Positions 39,901-50,300 of a stretch of DNA of 64,000 nt are shown here, one piece after another. The notes under the pieces were generated by a model. It was not told the origin of the DNA, did no database searches, and saw only the letters and a program-made list of their open reading frames with translations. The stretch covers positions 1 through 64,000 of the forward strand of contig CAJNOL010000295.1 in the NCBI GenBank assembly GCA_905250125.1, given 5' to 3'. The position numbers and the translations under genes are program-made. How positions within the stretch are numbered: the first letter of the stretch is position 1; each line of letters opens with the position of its first letter. Source of the stretch: Rotaria sordida (lineage: Eukaryota; Rotifera; Eurotatoria; Philodinida; Philodinidae).

Positions 39901-41811
39901 TCAAATGAATGAACGTTTATTATCATTACAAACAAATCTTCAAACATCATATGAATATGAATCAATGCTTGAAGTTTTAAAAAAATTAAATTATATAACA
40001 AATATAAATATATTAAGTTTAAAAGGTCAAGTTGCAGCATTATTTGGTAGTGGTAAAGAACTTTTATTAACTGAACTTATTTATCAAAATTTAATTGATT
40101 ATTTAACACCAAGTGAAATAGCTGCGCTTTTATCATCGATTATTTTTCAAGGTAAACGTTTCGATAATGAAATTAATGATGATAATCAAAAAAAAGAAAT
40201 TACTCCTGCATTACATCAAGCAAAACAACAATTAAGTACGTCGTAGGAAACATATATTTAAGAAAACAATTATGAGGCCATAGAGTATAGAAGGCAATCA
40301 ATAAAAGATAAAAAAAAAAACAATTTTTCCTTTCTATTATGCTTTGATGTCTGAAACTACCAATCGCAAAATTTTATCGTCCAATACGCTTTACTTTCAA
40401 AAATTAATCAATAACCAACTTTTTACTACAATAGGTATTTCATTGAATTATTCAATTTTTTTTTTGATAAGTTATACTAAAAGATAGAGAGTTTAAAATT
40501 GAACAAAATGACTGACTTAAATTGTAGAAGATCAACATGAATGAAAAATGACTGTTTCGATGGACTTAATTTGATAACGATCTATCGCATGTCGGCAATC
40601 AAAACCAGAGAGCTCCAAGCTGAATTTTGTATATGTCATGCAACTTTTTATTCTCTACAAAATGATATGCTGAGGGTACAGCGGGGTTCATATCTCTGTC
40701 TCACATAAAGGTTTGACACTGGGAATTAGTATCAAAAACTATATTAAATGAAACGCATTTTGAAAAATTCTTTTCCTGCAAAAACTGACACTTGAGGAAT
40801 AACGGAGCAAAATTTGAATAAAATACAGTCATGGGGAACTACAGGTGGATTTTCTTTAGAAAAGAAAAACTTATCTAGAATGTGTTTGAGTCAATGTAGT
40901 TTTTAAGGCTGATCCCGAATGTCATATTTATTTTTCCTGTAAAATTGTGTTATGGTTAGAGTGCGTCGGGCTGCTGCTGAGCCCGATCGAATCCGAGTTC
41001 GACAACCTGTAGTTATGGCAATAAAAACCGTTAAAAAATTTTTCTTCCCTCTTGAAAAATCATCAAAAACCATTATGTGATAGAGAGATATGAATCCCGC
41101 TTCGCTCCGAACATACCATTTTGTAGAGAATAAAAAGTTGCATAACATATATAAAATTCAGCTTGGAATTCTTTGATTTTGATTGCCGACATGCGATAGA
41201 TTGTTATCAAATTGAGTCCATCGAAACAGTCATTTTTCATTCATGTTGACCTTATACAACTTAAGTCAATCATTTTGTTCAGTTTTGAATTCTCTATCTT
41301 TTAGTATAATTTATAAAAAATTTGAATAATTCGATGAAATATACTGTTGTGATAAAAAGTTGGTATCGAATAATTTTTGTAAAAAAAAATGTTTTTTTTT
41401 GTTGATTGCCTCGTATATTCGATGGTTTCATAAATCTTCTTTTAAAATGTTGATATTTTAGTTGCAATTGCTAGTAGACTTGATCAAATACAACGTGATT
41501 ATAAAATTCCAACTAATATTGAAGATGAACTTAATTTTAGTATTATGTCATTAGTCTATAAATGGGCACAGGGTGCAAAATTCTATGATATTATGAATGA
41601 TCCTGATATGGAAATTATTGATATTCAAGAAGGAACAATTGTTCGAACAATAATGCGTATTGAAGAATTATGTTCAGATATACGTAATGCAGGAAAAACA
41701 GTTGGAAATTCTGAATTAGTTGATAAACTTAATCAAGTGACGACATTAATTAAACGTGGAATTGTTTTTGCACCAAGTCTCTATTTTTCCGAGACAATTA
41801 CAACACTTTGA
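30989..41811 (+). CDS. SKIV2L: SKI2 RNA helicase (superkiller complex, SKIV2L/SKIC2)
   Basis: ATP-dependent 3'-5' RNA helicase that feeds mRNA to the cytoplasmic exosome as part of the SKI complex. Nineteen exons sum exactly to 1247 codons plus stop, against 1246 residues in human. Larger ones are 31607-31980, 33686-33832, 36127-36339, 37074-37878, 39729-40235 and 41462-41811. Motifs in order: an N-terminal arm with [14 protein letters not shown] and [32 protein letters not shown] (Q-motif region); [18 protein letters not shown] (Walker A, about 32127); [13 protein letters not shown] (Ia); [22 protein letters not shown] (DExH box); [11 protein letters not shown] (III); [19 protein letters not shown], completed across an intron at 36539-36601; and [18 protein letters not shown] (VI). 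The arch region and C-terminal DSHCT domain follow, ending [18 protein letters not shown]. Four introns are 1.2-1.9 kb and carry foldback elements, unlike the roughly 50-base introns beside them. The start is the first ATG after a TTTTAG acceptor-like site. Confidence 0.95.
32484..33046. mobile_element. Foldback element in SKI2 intron 6 (first)
   Basis: The left arm (about 32484-32625) has AATTAACGACGGATGGATG, TAGCGACATCAGATTTTCAG and ATCTGATACTATATAAG. The right arm (about 32900-33046) mirrors it with TATAGTATCAGATACAAAG, TTGCTGAAAACCACAAGTCG and CATTCATCCCTCCTTAATT. Imperfect arms of about 140 bases flank a 280-base centre. Non-coding. Confidence 0.7.
33133..33404. mobile_element. Foldback element in SKI2 intron 6 (second)
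   Basis: Termini AATATAAAAGTCTAGAATGG (33133) and CTATTCTAGACTTTTCTATT (to 33404) face each other. The arms continue as TTTTACTGAGTTCTTCAACA against TTGAAAAACTCAGTAAAATT, down to CAAACTTTG/CAAAGTTTG in the middle. About 270 bases of near-complete palindrome, lying some 85 bases downstream of the previous element. Confidence 0.75.
35253..35826. mobile_element. Foldback element in SKI2 intron 12
   Basis: The left arm (from 35253) contains CAGCTGCCTCCTTTTGATTT and GATCTGAAACTTTGTGCATA. The right arm (to about 35826) contains TATGCGCAAAGTTTCAGATC and AGAAGCAGGCAGCTGAAGAG. The GATCTGAAACTTTG arm segment also occurs at about 26992-27008 in a PEX5 intron. The whole intron is 34555-36126; the element fills over a third of it. 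Confidence 0.75.
38624..38962. mobile_element. Foldback element in SKI2 intron 17
   Basis: The left arm (about 38624-38760) has CTACAGTAGTTTTGATTATC, AATTCAGTTGAAAAACAAA and TTAGCATGGAAAATTACACT. The right arm (about 38850-38962) has AGTTTTCCATGCTAATTTC, TTTGTTTTTCAAATAAGTTC and GATAATGAAAACTGCTATAG. It sits in a 1.85-kb intron (37879-39728). Non-coding. Confidence 0.7.
40276..41430. mobile_element. Large foldback filling SKI2 intron 18
   Basis: The arms are long and well matched. Left, about 40276-40714, includes ATACTAAAAGATAGAGAG, CATGAATGAAAAATGACTGT, CGATCTATCGCATGTCGGCA and GCAACTTTTTATTCTCTACA. Right, about 41069-41430, mirrors it with TGTAGAGAATAAAAAGTTGC, TGCCGACATGCGATAGATTG, ACAGTCATTTTTCATTCATG and CTCTATCTTTTAGTAT. 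The outer ends match as GGCAATCAA near 40291 and TTGATTGCC near 41402. The 350-base loop contains a tRNA-like sequence. The element accounts for almost all of the 1.23-kb intron (40236-41461). Confidence 0.85.
40951..41020 (+). other. tRNA-like sequence in the loop of the intron-18 foldback
   Basis: TATGGTTAGAGTGC resembles the 3' half of a tRNA D arm. It is followed by a perfect 7-base stem with 7-base loop (TCGGGCT, GCTGCTG, AGCCCGA at 40966-40986) in the anticodon-arm position, and then GAATCCGAGTTCGACAACC, which looks like a degenerate T arm/B box. No complete acceptor stem is evident. It is probably a decayed tRNA-derived piece (SINE head or tRNA pseudogene), not a working tRNA. Confidence 0.4.
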
Positions 41812-44800
41812 ATTTTACTGCTCTTTTTTTTTTATTGTTTTTCTCTATGTGCGATGTAAAATTTTAAAGAACGACGAAAAAAAAAAGAAGAAAAAACGAG
41901 CGGGAATAGTGAATTGACCCGATATAGTGGTCTTATCGCGCTCACCTAAATAACAATCTTGACCGATGTACGAGACGTATAAAATAGAGAAAAAGAAAAA
42001 GAAAGAATCGAACGACAATCATACTGTATTCAAAGAGTTCATTTTCTAACAGAAATAACAAAGTATCGATTGTAAAAGATATATTTTAAGGTAAGAAGAT
42101 ATTGATAAAATTATTAAGTTAAGATTTAAACACAAAATTAAACGCTAGATTAACAAATTTTTGCAATATAAATAAACTTATTACTAATACTTCTTTTATG
42201 TTGAAGTGCAGTGAGTCTTTCACTATTCAATCGAAATAAATATGAGTAATACGAGAGAGAGAGAGAAGAAATAAAACAAAATTTCATTACTCTTCCACTC
42301 AGAATATATACGTAAACGAATTGAATTAATCATACTGTTTAAATAAAAGACTATTTTAATGGTGTAATAGTCATTATTGAAAGTTTAATATCTACAAAAA
42401 TTATTAATAGACATTGAAACTTATCCAATTTGAGTTATAGAAAATGATAAAATTTTGTTCAAATAGTCGCTTTTATTTTGATTTTTTTAATATTCAGTAT
42501 GTTTCAGACATTGATAGAAGTTCTCATAGATGATTGAGTAGTTTTATTATATATACCTTTGAATAATTATGAAAAGGTTTTTTGTCATGTTTAACAATTG
42601 TGCATTGATAAACAATGTAAATGTTCCATCACACATTGACTTTTTCTCATTTTCTATATGTTTAGAGAAAAAAACAGCTATTGATAGCATGAATTTCATC
42701 ATAGTTAAATTTTAGTTACGAATGATTCGAAAGTTTTTAGACAAGATATTTGTTTACTTTTGATTTGCTACAGTACATTTTCAACGAGTCAAAAACTATG
42801 ACTTACGATGCTATTTTCGAATATAGGTTTAGAAATTTTATTCGAGAGTGTGTGAAATAATCTTTGAAAAGCTCAAATATTTAGTTTGGACCGAACTTGT
42901 AGGTTGATGTTTCCCGGTGAACATGTTTGTTCATTTTGGTGTGATTGAAAGCGTTTGAAACAAAAACTATACGTCGCGATTAGAATTTGAATATGGGCTT
43001 AGAAATATTATGTTTATTTTTTTCAAAGAATAGTGAGCCAACGGATTTTTGTTTAGTCTACAAATCCCTTCTCAAACATGATAAAAATTGTCCGAGTCGA
43101 TTGTTTTGTAGAGCGGACATACTTCTATACAAAACGTGATATTGAACTAAGCTGTAGCTTTTACTGAAGTGAGACTACAAGCATTTTTTCCAGAGTTCCT
43201 TTCAACGTAAAACAGTTGTTGATTTTTCAAAAATGAGTACTACGAAAATTGAGATCGCTTATCGAAAGATTAAAGAAAGAAACCTTGAAATAATGCATTT
43301 TATAGGATAACTTCTGATCAATAAGCTGATATATAAATAAACTTCCAACTTTTACTTTCGAATCACAATAATGAAAATACAAAAGTTTTCTGTTCAAAAT
43401 AATTTTTTGAACTTTTCAAAGATTATTTTATTACCTTCGAACAATAAGTGAGACAAAATTTTTTAGTCCATATTTGAAAAGAATACAAAATTCTCGTCCT
43501 AACTCATAGCTTTTGATACTGTCTAGCAAGTCAAAAATGAACATACATCTTGTTTAGAAATTTTCCAGTCGTCCGTTATTTGATCATATTAAACCATTTT
43601 ATTGTTTATGTATAAACTAATAGTTTTTTGATAATAAACTTTCTTATATTCAATTAAGTCGGCTTGATTCATATTTATCATGCCAATTCTAAGAATATTG
43701 ACATTTACAAAATTGTTTTGATTCACTATGGTAACGGTTCAATTAGCTGACGTCAAAAGAAAATAAATACTGTAATTAATGGTAAAAATAGAAACTGATG
43801 CAGTTATTAGTTCTCATTAATAGATCTCGGATGACGTCTGTCTCTTAATCTGATTTCCTTTAAGGTAGTCAGATAGTACAAGTTTTTTCTAGCATGACTT
43901 ATACTTTTTTTTTTTATTATGAAAGCATTTTTGTTAGAAGATATGTCGAGAAAAAAAAGCATAAAAGGTCAATTGATTTGTTCAATAGGGCAAGTTGTTG
44001 CTTTGGAACGGAAATAAAATTAATGAACATTACTCATTAAATCTATAAGATTTATAGTTGTTTTTTTTTTGAATTGATTAACTCAACATCTGTAAATGAA
44101 ATTATATATATATATACTTTCGATTTTGATGTCTGAATAAAATTTTCAACTATCGGATGCTTTTATTTTTTTTTTTTTATTATATTTGTCATATAAGCAA
44201 TCATAAAAACTCTCATAAATATCTTTTTATGAGATTTAAATTAACAGAATTTCAATCGAAATAAATTCAAAGAAAATTTTTTTTTATTAAATCATCTAAA
44301 TATATCATTTTTCTTTGTATTCTACATTAATAAGAATAATATATTCAATTTGAATACTTTTTCTATTCTTTAAAGAAAAAGAAAAGAAACCCATAAATGA
44401 CATCGAAATATAACTATAATAAACATTTCGATTATATTACACGTACTAAGATTGACATATTCTTTTTTTTTGATCAATGTCAAGGTTCAAAATAGAGACA
44501 ATAGAAAAACGATCTGCTTGCAAAGCATCACCTGCAAGGTCAATGATAAGAGAGATAAGAAAAAGAAAATGCTTCATATTGATTTTATTTTTGTGTCAAA
44601 ATTATTCTTTTTTTTTTCCTTGTTTCTTTATTACACTTTTGAGACGAACAAATGTAATGGTACCGTCGTAATGACAACCTTGTAAAAAAAAACAGAAAGA
44701 AAAAAAAAAAAAAGAAAAAAAAAGAAAAACGAACGCAAGAAGAATATATAGTTGCACTAACAGAATTACATTAACGTACTTCTATAAATTATATTCACGT

Positions 44801-45002
44801 CCTTCCATCTACGCACAACATCACTAGTTACTTTTAACCTTGGATTTCGAAAGAGAGTAAAAAAAGAATGCGTGACGGACGATTATTGACCGGTTATCGG
44901 AGTGACAAGTATAAAGAAATTTTTTCTTAACATGAAGAAAAATAAATAAATAAACATATTTTTTATTCGTTTGTTTATATATTTTGTAGGGGTGTTGGAC
45001 GA
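41812..45002. other. Intergenic region between SKI2 and the dispanin gene
   Basis: No gene seen in 3.2 kb. It contains a foldback (42728-43564), AT and T-run tracts, and short low-complexity open frames (44452-44685, 44824-45072 minus) that are not supported. GGGTGTTGGACGA just before 45003 follows a TTTTGTAG acceptor-like site ending at about 44989, so an upstream non-coding exon or a trans-splice site is possible. Confidence 0.55.
42728..43564. mobile_element. Foldback element, about 840 bases
   Basis: The left arm (about 42728-42880) includes TAGACAAGATATTTG, GAGTCAAAAACTATGACTTA and AATAATCTTTGAAAAGCTCA. The right arm (about 43405-43564) includes GAACTTTTCAAAGATTATTT, CTAACTCATAGCTTTTGATA and CATACATCTTGTTTAGAAA. 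The centre contains partial internal copies (AAACAAAAACTATACGTCGC, near 42960). No open reading frame. The family is not obviously the same as the 30.4-kb element. Confidence 0.65.
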
Positions 45003-45389
45003 ATGGAAAAACGTGAAATAGGTGAACTTGAACCATATTTAGAAAAACGAAATGGTTTTTCATGGTTACCACAAAATGATACAGATTATTATGTATCTGA
45101 AGCTGTACATGCTAATTTAAAATGTTCTCAACAGGAACGTGATGTTATGAATATACCTGATTATTTATTATGGTCAATTGGAAATTTTTTTCTTTTTTTT
45201 GTTTTTGGAATCATATGTATTATATTATCAGTACGTGTACGTGAACATAAACGTACACATGATTATGATAAAACATTAAAAATATCTAAACGTACATTAG
45301 TAATGAATATTTTTTCAACCATTAGTGGTATTGCTTTTCTTGTTACAATGCTTGCTTTATTAATTAACAAATCATCAACTTCATTCTAA
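45003..45389 (+). CDS. CD225/dispanin-family small membrane protein
   Basis: A 128-residue intronless coding stretch. Two hydrophobic segments, about residues 54-77 (LLWSIGNFFLFFVFGIICII) and about 98-121 (LVMNIFSTISGIAFLVTMLA), are separated by a basic loop VRVREHKRTHDYDKTLKISK. The IPDYLLWSIGN entry to the first segment and the R/K-rich intracellular loop fit the CD225 (dispanin, IFITM/PRRT-like) architecture: an acidic or polar N-terminal tail, a re-entrant first helix and a second transmembrane helix. Members sit in plasma or endosomal membranes, and some modulate membrane fusion. No function can be assigned to this one. The ATG follows a TTTTGTAG acceptor-like site by 13 bases with no stop between, so a 5' coding exon is not excluded. 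The domain assignment is by motif only. Confidence 0.7.
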   Translation: MEKREIGELEPYLEKRNGFSWLPQNDTDYYVSEAVHANLKCSQQERDVMNIPDYLLWSIGNFFLFFVFGIICIILSVRVREHKRTHDYDKTLKISKRTLVMNIFSTISGIAFLVTMLALLINKSSTSF

Positions 45390-47335
45390 TATATATATTT
45401 TTGTGTTTTGCATTTTCTTTGGTTGATTTTTAATGTTGTATATTATATAATTGTTTGTTTTTTCGTTTATTGTATTTCTTATTCATCCTCATGTTCAGAT
45501 TATATATATACATATGAATATGTGCAAAAAAATATTCTTTTTAATTATTAGATATAGTCATGTACAAAAAATCTTAAATGAATCATTGATTTGATTATAT
45601 GAAGTTGATCAAGTTTTGTTGTTATGATGAAGATATATTGGAGTAGATTCGAACTGAAGAAAATTTTGTAATACATTAGTAATTTTAAATTCAAATTCAT
45701 TTGAATTGTTGATTAATTGGAGATACGTGCAATCAGCTTTGGTCCTGATGATTACGATTAACGAAAGAAGTTCTTCAACTTTTCAAATGCTTTTGAGTCG
45801 AGAGTATATACATTATGTAGATCCAAATAAGCTATGAATACTCTGAAAAGATTTCGTGCTCTTAGTTTATTACTACGAAGATATTACAATGTTACGGTAT
45901 TTTTTAAATAAATGTCATGATAACAGGAAAAACTGATTTTTACCTTGAAATTTTACATTGAGATAAGCCTTAACGAGAAAAGTTTTTTTTTTGTGAATGT
46001 TACAGATCTTGTCGTTGTTTCTATTCTAAGGTACAACTATGATAGCAACGTGTCTTTTACATCAGTTATATAAACCAGCAGATTTGATGTTTTGATTTCA
46101 TGATAGAAGCAAATCGAAAAACCTAAAACTACTCTCGTTAAGACTTGTTTCTATGCGAAGTTTCAAGTCGAAATTCGCAAATCAGTTTTTCTATTATCAC
46201 AATATTCGTTTAAAATCTACGTAATGCACATAGTCTCGATTCAAAAGTGATTTAACACTTGAAGGACTTCTCTCGTAAGAGAAAAACAATTGTTCGAACA
46301 GAAACTAAAAATTTTAGTTAAATTTTCTATGATTTTTAGTAAATTATGTTATAACTTACATCAATCAAAGAAAAATTCAAGTACGAATATTTAAGAATCT
46401 CTTAGATTTAATGCAAATAAATTATAAAATAGTTTTCTCTAAGTCATGACCAGTGCCAAAACAAAAAGACTTGATCTCGTATATCTCTAATTCAGATACT
46501 AGATTTATATCTAATTTAAGCACAATGATGAGAAAAAGATACAAGTTTACTTGTTTACTTTCTACCGAAAGTTATTTGAAAAATGATTCAATTTTTTCTG
46601 AAATTTATCTAGTTCAACATGTATATACTCTGATATGAAATATTCCTATAAAACAAACATACAAACTCGTACAAACTTTATCCTTCAAACATAAATCAGT
46701 ATATATTTAGTACAGACAAGTTTATTTTTGCTAAATAAGTATAATTAATTATAATGCAAGTATTAGGTTCTTTTCGAAAATCATATTTCATGATAACAAT
46801 CATAATTAAGAACTATCTTGACAGCGAAAAAGTAATTGATTCACTCAATCGTCTTTTTACATACATCTGTGTATATCGAATAACAATGAGTAATAAACTC
46901 ATTTCTCATCACAAAAGAACCTTTATACTAAATATATTAATTTGACTAGTGTGTATAACTAAACTACATGAATTGATACATAGAAATTAATAAAGATAAT
47001 ATTTGATTCCATAAAACATAAGTGTGCATCGTCATTAATAACCGTGTCTTTCATTTTACTGCCTATTATAAATTTTCATTATTATGTACAGTTGAAGGTA
47101 AAAACAACAAATAATTGATATGAAAAAAAAAAAGGTAAACAGACTCACATAATTTTCGTCTAATTAATATCGTTATTCATTTGCCTCCAGAAACCACATA
47201 TGCACATTTGTAAAAGACACACATACAACCGTCTTTCAAACCATATATCAAAAGAAAATTAAATAAAAAGAAAGAAAATATATCTTTCTTTTTTTTTGTC
47301 TTCTAAAGTTTCAGTATAAAATAGCATCATATTCT
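45390..47335. other. Intergenic region between the dispanin and transglutaminase-fold genes
   Basis: Contains a second copy of foldback family A (45758-46279). The open frames at 46453-46638 and 46754-46945 have no recognisable features and are not called. A long pyrimidine tract ending TTCTAAAG then TTTCAG (about 47288-47313) precedes the ATG at 47336. Confidence 0.55.
45758..46279. mobile_element. Foldback element family A, copy 2
   Basis: Same family as 30411-30879. Shared words include TTTTTTTGTGAATGTT, TTTCTATTCTAAGGTA, AACTATGAT and GCGTGTCTTTTA in the centre. In the arms, TACATTATGTAGATCCAAAT is mirrored by AAATCTACGTAATGCACATA. Outer arms read ACGAAAGAAGTTCTTCAACT (left) and ACACTTGAAGGACTTCTCTC (right). 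A partial third match to the outer arm (CTCGATTGAAAAGCGATTTA) lies near 33432 in a SKI2 intron. Confidence 0.8.
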
Positions 47336-50300
47336 ATGCAAAATAAAAATACTCCAATGGATCATCTTCCATCATCTATTCAAATACCTCAGAATGAGTC
47401 AAATATATCTCATTCAAAAAATACAAATGAACAAAATTCTGTATCAAAGTAAGTTTTTAATATAAAATAAAAAATATTTCTTTTTTTATTTTTGTTTTTG
47501 TTTATTTTATTTATTTATTTTTTTCTTATAGACCATTCTTCTTACAACGACCTTCAATCTTATCTGAATTAGGTAAATCGTAATTTGTATCAACGAACTA
47601 CTAAACAAAAAAAAATTTGCTTCATTTTCACATACATTTTATCGCTTGTCTTTTTCCTATTCACTATAAAAAAATGTATCGTTTACGAATGTTGTCATGT
47701 GTAACGATCAATCGATCAATCGATCACCTATCGTTAAGAATATAGGTAAAAATGAGTGATATGGTTGATAAAAGGGCTTTCGATGCGCGTAAAAGAATGA
47801 ATATGTAGGCGTATAATCAAAAGAAAAAGAAAAAAAAAGAAAAAACTCATATCCTTGGTATAGATCATAAGATATGGCGTATGACCATAGTCCACAACAT
47901 TTTTCTAAGAAAAATTTGTCTTATGAAAAAAATTCATCTATACCTTCACTTGTTGTTCATATTAATAAATCTGATATTGTTACCACACTTTTAAATGATC
48001 ATCAATATCGAACTGAAATTTATTTACAACAACGAGAAAAACAAAATATTAATGAAATATCAACATCATTATCATCATTATCAACACCAACAAAAACAAC
48101 ATGGAAAAATTTAAAATATCAAAAACAAATATTAAATAATGATCAAGCTGAAATTGATCGTGCTATTTCAACAATAGATTCTATTCATAAAATATTCAAT
48201 CGTTCATTATTAATACCTTATAATCAAGTTTATTCTTTACTTTATGGAGATAACAATAAATCAGATCATTTAATGAAAACATTTTGTCAATGTCAAAATC
48301 ATTTCAGAACGAAAGAAAATGATAATAATCATACACAAGAAACATTAAATTCATTTGTAAATTTTGAAGATACAGATTCAGATTTAGACTATCATGAAGA
48401 TGAAGAGGAAAAGAAAAAATCTTATGATAGTGGTTATGATAGTGTACTGGCAAGACGACATATTTCTCGAGAATCATCTGTTAAAATTTTACAAAATTTT
48501 AAATAGTATAACAAAGTTCTCTTATGTAAACTTATCCTTTTATTTGTGTGTATATTTGTTTTTATTATCTACATAAAATGTACATATATATATATATATA
48601 TACATAGATTTCATATAATATTAATACATGTTAAATTTAATTCCAATTACTAACGTATATTCTTATTTTCATGACTTCAATCTCAAACGATGTCTTTATT
48701 CATTTAGTTCAGTATTGAAAAAGAAAGAAATTAAGAATATTTAAATATATGAATAAGAAAAATTTGAAATTATAATTCTAGCATCCCGATTAATTCCTAT
48801 CGATGTTGATTTACATACAAAGAAGAATATGGAAGAACATTCGACAAATCATTATGATATACCAGGATTGATTTTACGACGAGGACAATCATTTTCATTT
48901 ACAGTAACCTTTAATAGAGATTATGATATTGAACAACATCAATTATGTATACGATTAGCTATAGGTATATTAATTAAAATACAAGAATATAGAATTAAAT
49001 TTTTATCAAATAGGTTCTCGATCTATGATATCAAAAAAAACACAAATAAGACTTTTAGTTGATGGAACACCAAGTGGTAATGGTTGGTCAGCTAGAAAAA
49101 TTCCAATTGAAGATGATGAAATTAAAACGAAGAAGAATAATCGTATTTCGGTTCAAATTGATTCTCCTTCTGATGCTATTATTGGGAAATATAATGTAAG
49201 TTTATATAAATTTAAGGGATGTACTCCTTAACATACTCTCAAATTTCTTCAGTTTGTAGAGTAAATCCCAAAGGGTCTAGGGTTCCAATAACTCGTGATT
49301 TGGATGTTCTTCGACGGAGTGATAAAAATTTCAAAATTTGAAAAACTCGATTTTTTCCAGCTATTTAGATGTCAGCAAAGAAAGTAGTTCTTACCGAGTC
49401 CGCTACTCTTAAAATGCTTTTAAAAAAAAACATTTGTTCATGAACAGTTGTTCACTGGATTCATCTGTATGGGATGACATATTTTTCTTTTAGAAAAAAT
49501 ATCGTTTTCCTGAATTTGGAAACTGCAAGATGCATCCGAAGCTCTGACGTCCAGTAAACCATAAAAAATAGGGGTTTTGTGAAACGTTAATTAATACGCT
49601 TTAATTTCATTAGGTGTCAATAAAACCTTTATTTTTCATGGTTTACTGGACGTTCGAGCTTCTGACACATCTTGGTGTCCCCAACTTCAGAAAAACGGTA
49701 CTTTTTCTAAAAGAAAAATATGTCATCCCATACAGACGAATCCAGTGAGCAACTTTTCATGAACAATTTTTTTTTGTTTTAAAAGCATTTTAAGAGTAGC
49801 AGACTCGGTAAGAACTACTTTTTTTGCTGACATCTAAATAGCTGGAAAAACCGAGTTTTTCAAATTTTGAAATTTTTATCACTCCGTCGAAGAACATCCA
49901 AATCACGAGTTATTGGAACTCTAGACCCTTTGGGATTTCCTCTACAAACTAACGAAATTTGAGGATATGTTGAGGGAGAATGCCTCCTCTTAAAAAATTT
50001 CTCATATTAATTTCCTTTTTTTTTCATAGTTACTAGTTGAAGTTCGTCCATTGAAGAAAGATGATAAAAATTTTTCAAATAAACAAAATCTTACATTATT
50101 TTTAATTGAATCTGATATTTATTTTCTTTTTAATCCATGGAATAAAGATGATGCATGTGCATTATCATCATCTGAACAAATAAATGAATATGTTATGAAT
50201 GAACATGGACAAATTTATCTTGGTACACCGAATAAACCTCTATCAATACCATGGTATTTTGGTCAATTTGAACAATCAACATTACTTACTGCATTGGCAC

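Noticed and set aside
40903..41148. 81-codon minus-strand open frame with [14 protein letters not shown]
   Set aside because: Chance frame through the tRNA-like loop of the intronic foldback.
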